Below are positions 34,566 to 42,865 of a stretch of 54,691 bases of DNA, in pieces. The DNA comes from Flavipsychrobacter sp. (GTDB taxonomy: Bacteria; Bacteroidota; Bacteroidia; Chitinophagales; Chitinophagaceae): contig JAEUVY010000014.1 of NCBI GenBank assembly GCA_016786565.1, forward strand, positions 1 to 54,691. The letters run 5' to 3'. Position 1 is the first letter of the stretch; each line of letters opens with the position of its first letter. The notes beneath the pieces are model-generated. The model ran no database searches. It saw nothing but the letters and a program-made list of their open reading frames with translations, and had not been told where the DNA came from. The position numbers were made by a program, and so were the translations under genes.

Positions 34566-37004
34566 ATGCGCTACTCCTTTATTTTATTGGTATTGCTGCT
34601 CACACTCAGTGGATTACAGCTCAAAGCACAGGTGGTGGTGCGTGCCCGCATAGTTGAAAAAGGCACGTCAGCCCCGGTCCCGTTTGCCACGGTTAGGTAT
34701 GGAGCAGGAAACCAAGGTGTCATAGCCGACCTCGACGGCTACTTCGAGATCCCGGGTGCATCATCGTCCCCATCCACTATAGAGGTCTCATGCATGGGCT
34801 ATAAAACCCTCGTCCTTCCACTGCCCCTACCAGGCAACACTGTGTCACTGGAACCTGCCGGCAAAGAGCTGGCTGAAGTGACGGTGAAACCGCCCTATGA
34901 AAAGATCCGCCGCATTCTGAACGAGACCATAAAAAACAAGCCGGCAAATGACCCAGACAAATATGACCGCTACCGATGTCATATCTATTACAAAATGCTG
35001 GCCGATGCCTCCCTACCCGATTCAAATGCCGCAAAAGACACATCGGCCGATATAAAGGAATTCAAAGCGTTCTCATCACGCCAGCACTTGCTCATGTCCG
35101 AGACCTATAGCATCCGCAACTGGCAGCGCCCCGGCAAACTACAGGAAGATATCCTGGCCACCCGCTTTTCCGGCCTCAAAAAAAGTGCTTTCACCAGTGT
35201 TGTGACAGATGTACTACCCTTCCATGCCTACACCGATTACATCACCCTGAACGGTAAGGACTACCACAACCCGGTGACCCCGGGCTACAACCTGCACTAC
35301 CGTTTCAACCTGTCCGATGAGCTGCTCGATGGCACTGACACAATTTGGGTACTCCGCTTTCGGCCAAAAGGAATAGCAGGCAACAGCCTAACAGGCAAGG
35401 TATATATCCACTCCAATGGCTTTGCTATTTCACGACTCGTTGCCGCGGTAAAAGACCCAGGTATGGACCAGACCGTGCGCATAGAACAGGAATACAAACG
35501 GATCCCCTACGATGCAAACAGCTCGCGCTGGTTTCCGGCACAGCTCAACTACGTCATTGAGCGCGCTATGAAGGCCGACAAGACTCCATACACCCTGCAA
35601 ATGACCGGCCGCTCGGTCATAGACTCTGTGTCGTGGGACCCTGAAAAAACCCGTTTCGACAAAAGCCATACCGTCCGCCTTGCGGATGGCGCTACAGAGC
35701 ACAGCGACAGCCTGCTGAACCGACTGCGCCCCGGCTCACTGGATGCAAAGGAACAAATGACCTATCACGTTATTGACAGCCTGGGTGCAAAGGTGAAGGC
35801 AGATAAGATATTGGAATACATGCGCAATCTACCCAGGGGGCGCGTGTCAGTAGGTGCGGTCGATATCGATCTGATGCGCCTGCTATCCTACAACCGCTAC
35901 GAGAATATCAGGCTGGGATTGGGTCTGCAAACCAACGACCGTATCCTGAAATGGGCGTCCGTAGGTGGTTGGGCCGGATATGGCTTCGGAGACAAGCGCT
36001 GGAAATATGGAGGCTTCGCTGAATTCTATTTTGATAAGTACAAGGAATTTGTGCTGCGCGGCAGCTACGCCGATGACCTTGGCGATCCGGGCCGCATACA
36101 TATAGCCAAAGAGCTGGACAAAAATTATCTGCGCAAGTTCCTGCTCACACGCGTTGACCTCACCAAAACCTATACTGTTTCGATGAGCGGAAAGTTCGGA
36201 TACTGGAACGCTGAAGTTGCCGCCGAAGAACAGCAATTTATACCCAACTACAACTATGCCCTGCGCATAAACGGAGAAGACCATGCCATGTTCCGATCCC
36301 GGGAAGCATCTTTAAATCTTCGGTATGCTTACGGAGAACGTACGGCACCCATCTTCGGCACCTACATGCGCACCGATAGCAAGTACCCTATATGGTTCGG
36401 AAAGATAACCACAGGCGAAATGAATGCCGGAATGCCTTATCAAAAGTACATTAAGGCAGTTTCAGGAATACTGTGGCGTGGACACCTCAATCGTATAGGC
36501 ACAGAACATATCATGTTAGAAGCCGGCAAAATATGGAGCGATGGCTCACTCCCCATTTCCCGACTGTTTGCAGGTAATGGCTTCAAATACGACGCAAGAT
36601 ACCTTTACTCCTTATACGGTTTTGGCGGCATCATGACACTGTTCCCCTACGAAGTATATACAGACAGATTTGCTCAAGCCATCTTCCGTCACGACATGGA
36701 CTGGAAACTATACAAATTGGAATCTCCGGATTTTGACCTTAGTTCCGCTCCAAATATTGCTCTCCAATACGGCATGCTCTACGGCGACCTCAAAAACGCC
36801 GCGGCTCACCAAAACATAGACATTATGGTGCCTTCAAAAGGATATCACGAAGCAGGCATGCTGCTGAATAATCTAATCCGCCTGCGATCACGCACCTATT
36901 ACCAATCTTTCAACATCGGCTACTTTTACCCGCTCAGCAGCCAAGGGCCTGTGGACCTTGAAAAGAAAGGCAAAATAGTGATCGGCGCATCCATAGAACT
37001 CTGA
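34566..37004 (+). CDS. DUF5686 and CarboxypepD_reg-like domain protein
   Basis: The product is 812 aa. A signal peptide (about 1-22, ending LKAQ) is followed by a CarboxypepD_reg-like domain (about 23-100: ARIVEKGTSAPVPFATVRYG, DGYFEIPG). After the linker KPPYEKIRRILNETIKNKPANDPDKYDRYRC, diagnostic of DUF5686 proteins, comes a long beta-rich region that ends as an outer-membrane barrel (TYYQSFNIGYFYPLS near the end). These proteins are widespread in Bacteroidota outer membranes with unknown function. A short gap (70 bp) separates it from the DPP III gene. Confidence 0.88.
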   Translation: MRYSFILLVLLLTLSGLQLKAQVVVRARIVEKGTSAPVPFATVRYGAGNQGVIADLDGYFEIPGASSSPSTIEVSCMGYKTLVLPLPLPGNTVSLEPAGKELAEVTVKPPYEKIRRILNETIKNKPANDPDKYDRYRCHIYYKMLADASLPDSNAAKDTSADIKEFKAFSSRQHLLMSETYSIRNWQRPGKLQEDILATRFSGLKKSAFTSVVTDVLPFHAYTDYITLNGKDYHNPVTPGYNLHYRFNLSDELLDGTDTIWVLRFRPKGIAGNSLTGKVYIHSNGFAISRLVAAVKDPGMDQTVRIEQEYKRIPYDANSSRWFPAQLNYVIERAMKADKTPYTLQMTGRSVIDSVSWDPEKTRFDKSHTVRLADGATEHSDSLLNRLRPGSLDAKEQMTYHVIDSLGAKVKADKILEYMRNLPRGRVSVGAVDIDLMRLLSYNRYENIRLGLGLQTNDRILKWASVGGWAGYGFGDKRWKYGGFAEFYFDKYKEFVLRGSYADDLGDPGRIHIAKELDKNYLRKFLLTRVDLTKTYTVSMSGKFGYWNAEVAAEEQQFIPNYNYALRINGEDHAMFRSREASLNLRYAYGERTAPIFGTYMRTDSKYPIWFGKITTGEMNAGMPYQKYIKAVSGILWRGHLNRIGTEHIMLEAGKIWSDGSLPISRLFAGNGFKYDARYLYSLYGFGGIMTLFPYEVYTDRFAQAIFRHDMDWKLYKLESPDFDLSSAPNIALQYGMLYGDLKNAAAHQNIDIMVPSKGYHEAGMLLNNLIRLRSRTYYQSFNIGYFYPLSSQGPVDLEKKGKIVIGASIEL

Positions 37005-37074
37005 TAGCAGGCAAGCACCCGCCATTATTCAACACTTTAAACTAATTTTATCCAAACAACCAACCATTCTGATA

Positions 37075-39171
37075 ATGAAAAACAAGATGAGCCTTAAATG
37101 GGCTATCCCTGTTATGGCAATGAGCACACAAATACTGACAGGTTGCGGCAGCGGCACCGCCGACAACAAAGCGGCAAAAGCTGACACCACTGTGGTGGCT
37201 GACACATACGACGAAAACTTCGTGACGGAGGCACAGTCGTTTGCCGACCTGCAACTGCTGCGCTACCAGGTACCTGGCTTCCGCAACCTCACGCTGCAAC
37301 AGAAGAAACTGGCCTACTACCTATATGAAGCTGCACTCTGTGGCCGCGACATCATATACGACCAGAAGAGCAAAGATGGCATCATGCTGCGCAAGACCAT
37401 CGAGGCTGTTTACGGCACCTACAACGGCGACAAAAATGCTGAGGACTGGAAAAAGTTTGAAACCTACTGCGGACGTGTATGGTTCAGCAACGGCAACTAC
37501 CACCATTACGGCAACGACAAGTTCATTCCGGAGTGCAGTTATGACTACTTCACCGGCATAGTTAAGGCCAGCGACACCAGCAAGCTGCCAAAGAACGAGG
37601 GTGAAAGCGTGGACGCGTTTCTGGCGCGTATCAAACCGGTGGTATTTGACCTCAAATACATGCCGAAATTGGTGGACCTGCGCCCCAACATCGACAACAT
37701 CGTAAACTCTGCCAACAACTTCTACGAGGGAGTAACTCAAAAAGAAGTGGAGGCCTACTACGCCAAGTTCGACACTAAGGGCAACGCGCCATCCTGGGGC
37801 CTTAACAGCAAAGTGGTGAAAGAAAATGGCCAGATAGTAGAAAAGACATGGAAAAGCGGCGGAATGTATGGTGCTGCAATTGATAAAATAGCAGGCTGGC
37901 TGGAAAAGGCTGCCGGTGTTGCTGAAGACTCTCTGCAGAAGGCATCGCTGGAATTGCTCGTTAAGTACTATCGCACCGGCGACCTCAAAACTTTTGACGA
38001 TTACAGCATTGCATGGGCGAAGAACACAGCACCATCTATAGACGCGGTGAACGGCTTCATAGAAGTGTACATGGATGCCATAGGCAAAAAAGGCAGCTTT
38101 GAAAGTACTGTATCACTGAAAGATATGGAAGGGACAAAAAAGATCGAGGCTATTGCTAAAGAAGCACAGTGGTTCGAAGACAACTCTCCTATCCTGAAGG
38201 AACATAAAAAGGAAAAGGTAAAGGGCATTACAGCCAAGGCCATCACAGTGATTGTAGAAAGCGGAGACGCGGCACCAAGCACGCCTATAGGCATCAACCT
38301 GCCAAACGCCGACTGGATACGTAAGGACTACGGTTCTAAATCTGTTTCACTCAGCAACATTGTACATTCCTACAACGTTGTTGGTGCAAAAGGTGGCATG
38401 ACCGCAGAATTTGCAGTGAACGACACTGTTCGCGAAAGGCTGAAAAATCATGCCGCTCTCGCATCAGACCTGCACACAGACATGCACGAATGTATCGGCC
38501 ACGCTTCCGGCAAGATCAACGATGGTGTAGAAACAACAGACAAGACCCTCAAGAACTACGCAAGTTGTCTTGAAGAAGCACGTGCCGACCTGGTGGCACT
38601 CTACTTCATTATGGACAAAAAGCTGGTTGACATGGGTGTTATGCCAAGCCTGGAAGTGGGCATGGCAGAGTACGACAGCTATATCATGAATGGCATGATC
38701 ACTCAGCTCACCCGCCTGAAACCCGGAGACAAAATAGAAGAAGCACACATGCGCAATCGTGCACTGGTGGCTCGCTGGGCATATGAGAAAGGAAAGAAAG
38801 AAAATGTCATCGCCATGTTCAAGCGTGATGGCAAGACCTTCGTTCAGGTAAACGACTACAACAAACTGCGCGATCTGTTTGGTCAGCTGCTGCGTGAGAT
38901 CCAGCGCATTAAATCAGAAGGCGACTACAAAGCAGGCAAAGCATTGGTAGAAGGTTACGGAGTTCAGGTTGATCCCGTGCTGCACAAGGAGATATTGGAA
39001 CGTTATGCCAAGCTGAACATGAAGCCCTACAAAGGATTCATTCAACCACGCCTTGTGCCTGTTATGAACGGCAACGAGATAACAGACGTAAAGGTTGAAT
39101 ACCCAGACAACTTCTTCCAACAAATGATGGAATATGGTCAAAACTATGCCTTCCTTCCTGTAAAGAACTAA
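37075..39171 (+). CDS. lipoprotein dipeptidyl-peptidase III-like (M49) metallopeptidase
   Basis: The product is 698 aa. Lipobox LTGC puts the acylated Cys at residue 24, so it is exported and membrane-anchored. The M49 zinc site is complete: HECIGH at 471-476 (a HExxGH, one residue longer than classic HExxH) and EEARAD at 500-505 supplying the third ligand. Typical DPP III removes dipeptides from the N-terminus of short oligopeptides. Eukaryotic and several bacterial homologues are cytosolic, whereas this copy is exported. It lies beside a DUF5686 outer-membrane gene and ends at a strong bidirectional terminator. Confidence 0.92.
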   Translation: MKNKMSLKWAIPVMAMSTQILTGCGSGTADNKAAKADTTVVADTYDENFVTEAQSFADLQLLRYQVPGFRNLTLQQKKLAYYLYEAALCGRDIIYDQKSKDGIMLRKTIEAVYGTYNGDKNAEDWKKFETYCGRVWFSNGNYHHYGNDKFIPECSYDYFTGIVKASDTSKLPKNEGESVDAFLARIKPVVFDLKYMPKLVDLRPNIDNIVNSANNFYEGVTQKEVEAYYAKFDTKGNAPSWGLNSKVVKENGQIVEKTWKSGGMYGAAIDKIAGWLEKAAGVAEDSLQKASLELLVKYYRTGDLKTFDDYSIAWAKNTAPSIDAVNGFIEVYMDAIGKKGSFESTVSLKDMEGTKKIEAIAKEAQWFEDNSPILKEHKKEKVKGITAKAITVIVESGDAAPSTPIGINLPNADWIRKDYGSKSVSLSNIVHSYNVVGAKGGMTAEFAVNDTVRERLKNHAALASDLHTDMHECIGHASGKINDGVETTDKTLKNYASCLEEARADLVALYFIMDKKLVDMGVMPSLEVGMAEYDSYIMNGMITQLTRLKPGDKIEEAHMRNRALVARWAYEKGKKENVIAMFKRDGKTFVQVNDYNKLRDLFGQLLREIQRIKSEGDYKAGKALVEGYGVQVDPVLHKEILERYAKLNMKPYKGFIQPRLVPVMNGNEITDVKVEYPDNFFQQMMEYGQNYAFLPVKN

Positions 39172-39190
39172 TCCACAGTCATTAGCAGAA

Positions 39191-39226
39191 ATGAAAATAG
39201 CCTGCCAAATGGCAGGCTATTTTCAT
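39191..39226. terminator. bidirectional terminator between M49 and TMTC-like genes
   Basis: A perfect 16-bp stem (39191-39206 with 39211-39226) with AAAT loop. Arm ends are A-rich/T-rich, so it can stop both converging transcripts. Confidence 0.88.
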
Positions 39227-39244
39227 TGTATAATGTATCACTCA

Positions 39245-41188
39245 TTAACGCGCTTCAGCAGTACCATTTGCCTGCGCCTGAAACATCAGTTGCCTGTACT
39301 TCTGCGCATTAGCCGAATCGCCGAGAAAGCGATAAACGTTACTCATACTCATAAACACATTTGGTGGCTGCACCGGACGAGCCTTCAGCGATCGCTGATA
39401 GAACTGTGCCGACTCATTGAACATACCCTTGTTGCCATAAGACGCGCCAAGATTAGCAAGCGCATCGGCATTGTTGGGATCATAAGAGATTACACGAGAC
39501 AGCGTTTTGATAGACTCATCGAGTCGGCCGGTGCGCAGGTACACACCACCCAGATTCACCAAAGCCTGCGTATTGAAGCTATCGAGTCGAATTGTATTTG
39601 TGTAAGAAATAATAGCCGAATCGATCTGCCCGCCAAATTCATCGGCATAGCCCTTTATCAGGTACACATCGCTGTTGTTGGGCAATATCTGCAAACTGCG
39701 GTTCAGGCACTCGTTGGCATTCTTGTACAATTCGCGCTTCAGCAATGCATCCGGCTCTTTGCTGATCATGCGCGTGTACTCCACACCCATCAGGTATTGG
39801 GCGCGCCAGCTATTGGGTGCCGTCTCCAGTCCGGTTTTGTATAGTTCCAGGTTACTGCTCCATGCTTCATTGCGCGCCACGGTCTTTCCACCATATAACA
39901 CACTGATCACGGTGACCACAACAAACAGTGGCTTTGCCGTAGCAAACGACATGTTACCAGTATCAACCTTCAGAACCTTAGACAGCAACATCACCAGCGC
40001 TATACAGAACGCAAGCGACCCGGTATAGATAAATCGCTCGGCCATTGTAGCGCCTATATCTACCAGTAGATTGGATGTAATAACTACCGAGAACGCGTAG
40101 AACAGGATACAATAAGCAAACACATCACGTTTCGCGAAGTTCTTCACAGCGTATACTGCCAGTGCAACAATAACCGCAATTGCAGCCAGCGCCTTGGGAT
40201 CTGAAAAACCGATGATAGGTATCTGATTAAACGAATAGTCGTAAGAGAGCGGGTGCGGGAACACCAGAATGATCAGATACTTCAACTGTATGAACAAAGT
40301 GGTAGCCAGCTTCTCTGCATAGCTGGTAGCAGCCATCAGTGCATTGTTGTTCACAAGTATGCGCACCTTTTCGCCATCGCTTTCTATAAACAGCGCACGC
40401 ATCACCATGTAACCTGCAGCTACTGCAGCATAGGGAATAGCATATTTGGCAGCCTTTGCAAGTGGGATATCTTTCCTGAAGAAATAAACGGTCATAGGCG
40501 CTATCAGCACCAGTGCTATAGGCGTCTCTTTAGACATGAGCGCGCAAAAGAACAACACAGCCGATAAGACCATGTTCTTTGCCTTTCCGTCATCAACATA
40601 TTTCATGGTTTGCAGCAATGCCAGAGCCGAGAACAATAAGCCCATTACTTCGTCGCGGCTTTTCACACTTGCAACCACCTCGGTGTGCATAGGATGCAAC
40701 GCGAACAACAACGTGATAAAGAAGGGTACATACTCCGAAATGCCCTTGAACATCTTGCGCAACAGCAGGAAAAGAACCACGATCTGAACGGTGAATAGTA
40801 CCAGATTGATAAGATGCCCCGTATGCGGATCGAACCCGAAAAGATCTTTCTCGGCAGCAAAACTTGTCAGCATCAACGGACGATAGGAAGCATCATGATG
40901 TTTGAAGACACCATAGTAGGCTGCGTGTGTAAAGAATTCACCTATCGCGGACAAGCCCTTGCTCACATTCGGATTGTCTTTTGTGAAGAACGGATCATCC
41001 AACGTGTACTCATAGCCAATGACCCGTATATTAACCACAAATGCAACCGCTGCCAGGATGATAAGCAATATCTTGTTGGGTTTGGTAGCGGCCTCATTCA
41101 GATCGGGCAATTGCTGCACGGGACGTGTCGGCTGGCTCGCCGCCGGCTGCGATTGGGACTTGACCTTTGTTTGTTTCTGTTTTGCCAT
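39245..41188 (-). CDS. TMTC-like polytopic membrane protein with C-terminal TPRs
   Basis: The product is 647 aa. A Lys/Gln-rich cytoplasmic tail (about 1-38) leads into about ten membrane helices (40-430). The first large loop holds YTLDDPFFTKDNPNV and SYRPLMLTSF, and a later loop holds LFALHPMHTEVVASVKSRDE; these DD, RP and HP-HTE-V motifs are those of TMTC-type GT-C protein O-mannosyltransferases. The last 190 residues are about five TPR units (ALVNLGGVYLRTGRLDESIK) facing the periplasm. Bacterial members are usually annotated only as TPR proteins; activity is inferred from the family. Confidence 0.85.
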   Translation of the reverse strand: MAKQKQTKVKSQSQPAASQPTRPVQQLPDLNEAATKPNKILLIILAAVAFVVNIRVIGYEYTLDDPFFTKDNPNVSKGLSAIGEFFTHAAYYGVFKHHDASYRPLMLTSFAAEKDLFGFDPHTGHLINLVLFTVQIVVLFLLLRKMFKGISEYVPFFITLLFALHPMHTEVVASVKSRDEVMGLLFSALALLQTMKYVDDGKAKNMVLSAVLFFCALMSKETPIALVLIAPMTVYFFRKDIPLAKAAKYAIPYAAVAAGYMVMRALFIESDGEKVRILVNNNALMAATSYAEKLATTLFIQLKYLIILVFPHPLSYDYSFNQIPIIGFSDPKALAAIAVIVALAVYAVKNFAKRDVFAYCILFYAFSVVITSNLLVDIGATMAERFIYTGSLAFCIALVMLLSKVLKVDTGNMSFATAKPLFVVVTVISVLYGGKTVARNEAWSSNLELYKTGLETAPNSWRAQYLMGVEYTRMISKEPDALLKRELYKNANECLNRSLQILPNNSDVYLIKGYADEFGGQIDSAIISYTNTIRLDSFNTQALVNLGGVYLRTGRLDESIKTLSRVISYDPNNADALANLGASYGNKGMFNESAQFYQRSLKARPVQPPNVFMSMSNVYRFLGDSANAQKYRQLMFQAQANGTAEAR

Positions 41189-41307
41189 AAGGGCTGAAGA
41201 TATTATATAGATTGTTTAACAATAGTCAGAAGCTATCGCACACTCAACAAAATCGTAGGGGCGCGGCGGAAAATCTTCCTAATTTTATTGCCTAAACAAA
41301 TATACAC

Positions 41308-41853
41308 ATGTCATCACACTTACTGTTAATCCTGAATTTTCTGTTTTTGTTTGGTGGTGCCGCCAAGGCTCAGATCCCTGCGAGCATTTATGATTTTAAA
41401 GTAGCCGGCCTGGAAGGCGGAACCATAGATTTTTCAAAATTCAAGGGCAAGAAGATCCTCATCGTTAACACAGCTTCGGAATGTGGCAACACACCCCAGT
41501 ATGCTGACCTGGAGGCGATGTACGAAAAATACAAAGACAAGCTCGTTATCGTAGGTTTCCCTGCCAATGACTTCGGGGCACAAGAGCCGGGCTCAAACGC
41601 CGAGATCGCACAATTCTGTAAAAAAACCTACAAAGTGAAATTCCCGATGGCGGCTAAGATCTCAGTAAAGGGATCAGAAATGGCACCTATCTACCATTGG
41701 CTCACCGAAAAGAAGTACAATAAGTACATGGACAGCGACGTGAAATGGAACTTCCAGAAATACCTCATCAACGAGAAGGGCGAACTGGTGGCTATGTTCG
41801 CTCACCGCACCAATCCTTCCAGCCAGGAAGTAACTTCTGCGATCGAAAATTAG
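41308..41853 (+). CDS. exported glutathione peroxidase-family protein (thiol peroxidase)
   Basis: The product is 181 aa with a signal peptide (about 1-21, ending AKAQ). It has the catalytic Cys at 59 in NTASECGNTPQY, the catalytic Gln in AQEPG, and WNFQK with the catalytic Trp-Asn. The usual FPCNQFG is FPANDFG here, so the extra Cys is gone. A Cys in IAQFCKKTY sits where two-cysteine, thioredoxin-using members have their resolving Cys. It reduces hydroperoxides, probably in the periplasm or at the outer membrane. Confidence 0.9.
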   Translation: MSSHLLLILNFLFLFGGAAKAQIPASIYDFKVAGLEGGTIDFSKFKGKKILIVNTASECGNTPQYADLEAMYEKYKDKLVIVGFPANDFGAQEPGSNAEIAQFCKKTYKVKFPMAAKISVKGSEMAPIYHWLTEKKYNKYMDSDVKWNFQKYLINEKGELVAMFAHRTNPSSQEVTSAIEN

Positions 41854-41878
41854 TCCGTTCAATCATATTTTCATTATT

Positions 41879-41904
41879 AGCCCGGCTGTCCGCCGGGCTT
41901 TTTT
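41879..41904 (+). terminator. intrinsic terminator after the peroxidase gene
   Basis: An 8-bp GC-rich stem AGCCCGGC with its complement (loop TGTCC) followed by six T. Confidence 0.92.
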
Positions 41905-41936
41905 GTGCCGTTTTACTCCTCCTAACATATTATCCC

Positions 41937-41957
41937 AATTTTCTTTCACAGAAAATT
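41937..41957. repeat. AT-rich inverted repeat upstream of the XRE regulator gene
   Basis: AATTTTCT and AGAAAATT flank a 5-nt centre, 123 bp before the ATG of the regulator. It could be an operator for that regulator, which is untested. Confidence 0.3.
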
Positions 41958-42079
41958 AACTGAGAATTACAACATTTGAACAATTGGTGAAGTAACTTGC
42001 ACACATTCTCGTAATATTGAATGCAATTATTATCTGAACTATAAACCATTGATTTTTTAATACAAAAACACCCGTACTC

Positions 42080-42403
42080 ATGAACATCGGATCAGCCATC
42101 AAGTCAATAAGATGTAAACTGGGCATGCTTCAATCGGAGCTTGCTGAAAAATGTGAGATCTCACAGACCGCCCTATCACAAATCGAAACAGGTAAAAAAA
42201 GACCTAATCCCCGCACTCTTACCAAGATCTGTAATGCGCTGGACGTGCCTACGTCTATCATTTACATTATAGCAATGGAAGACATCGATGTGCCGGTAAC
42301 CAAGAAAGCGGCCTACGAACTCGTTTTCCCGTCTATCAAGGCACTTGCGCTCCAAATGGTCGACTCTTCACACAGAAGTCTGATAGAAGAAGCAACTGCA
42401 TAA
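42080..42403 (+). CDS. XRE-family helix-turn-helix regulator
   Basis: The product is 107 aa. Residues about 6-63 are a Cro/CI helix-turn-helix: IKSIRCKLGMLQSELAEKCE, then recognition helix SQTALSQIETGKKRPNPRTL. The C-terminal 45 residues are helical without an obvious ligand domain, so it may just dimerise. No toxin or phage gene is next to it. It converges on the giant adhesin gene, with a hairpin-rich gap between. Confidence 0.9.
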   Translation: MNIGSAIKSIRCKLGMLQSELAEKCEISQTALSQIETGKKRPNPRTLTKICNALDVPTSIIYIIAMEDIDVPVTKKAAYELVFPSIKALALQMVDSSHRSLIEEATA

Positions 42404-42434
42404 TCTGCGTCTACGCTATTAAATAACATTGAAC

Positions 42435-42541
42435 GGCCTGTTACCACAAGTTACGGGCTTTCTTGTTTGCGTCCTTTCAAAATAGGAACCCGACAGATCT
42501 GCAAACAAGAAGGGGCGTTGCAGTAGACCCGCAACGCCCCT
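42435..42541. terminator. hairpin-rich terminator region between XRE and giant adhesin genes
   Basis: Three structures are seen: an imperfect hairpin at about 42436-42459 leading into TTTCTTGTTT (suits the + gene); an 11-bp stem, 42511-42521 with 42531-42541, just past the adhesin stop (suits the - gene); and an 11-bp inverted repeat TTCTTGTTTGC/GCAAACAAGAA at 42460-42470 and 42501-42511 that abuts it. Confidence 0.65.
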
Positions 42542-42562
42542 ATCCATTTTATCTAAAGAAGC

Positions 42563-42865
42563 TTATTTTACCAGCAATACTTTGCCGATGTAAGCCTTAT
42601 TCTCAGTTGATATTCTGTAGACATATATGCCTGCCGGTATATCCGCACCTTCAAGGGTTGCAGTATATTCCTCACCCGCATTGATATGGTCATTGAACAC
42701 TGTTGCTACCTTCATACCTGTTGCCGCATTGAACACATCTACGGTTGCAAAATGTCCTTCAGGCAGGTTGAACCTGATCACAGAACGAGTAGTGAACGGA
42801 TTCGGGTGAGCACCAAACGATACCCTTGCGCTCTCGCCATCACCCGAAGCAACTCCACGTGCGCT
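42563..42865 (-). other. T9SS type A C-terminal sorting domain of the giant adhesin
   Basis: About 100 residues after the last repeat: HPNPF motif, a NLPEG turn with VDVFNAATGMKV, then IPAGIYVYRI and the terminal KVLLV. This matches the Por secretion tail recognised by the T9SS translocon and attachment machinery. Confidence 0.88.

Noticed and set aside
42080..42403. XRE regulator as antitoxin or phage repressor
   Set aside because: No toxin, integrase or phage gene is adjacent, so only a generic regulator can be claimed.
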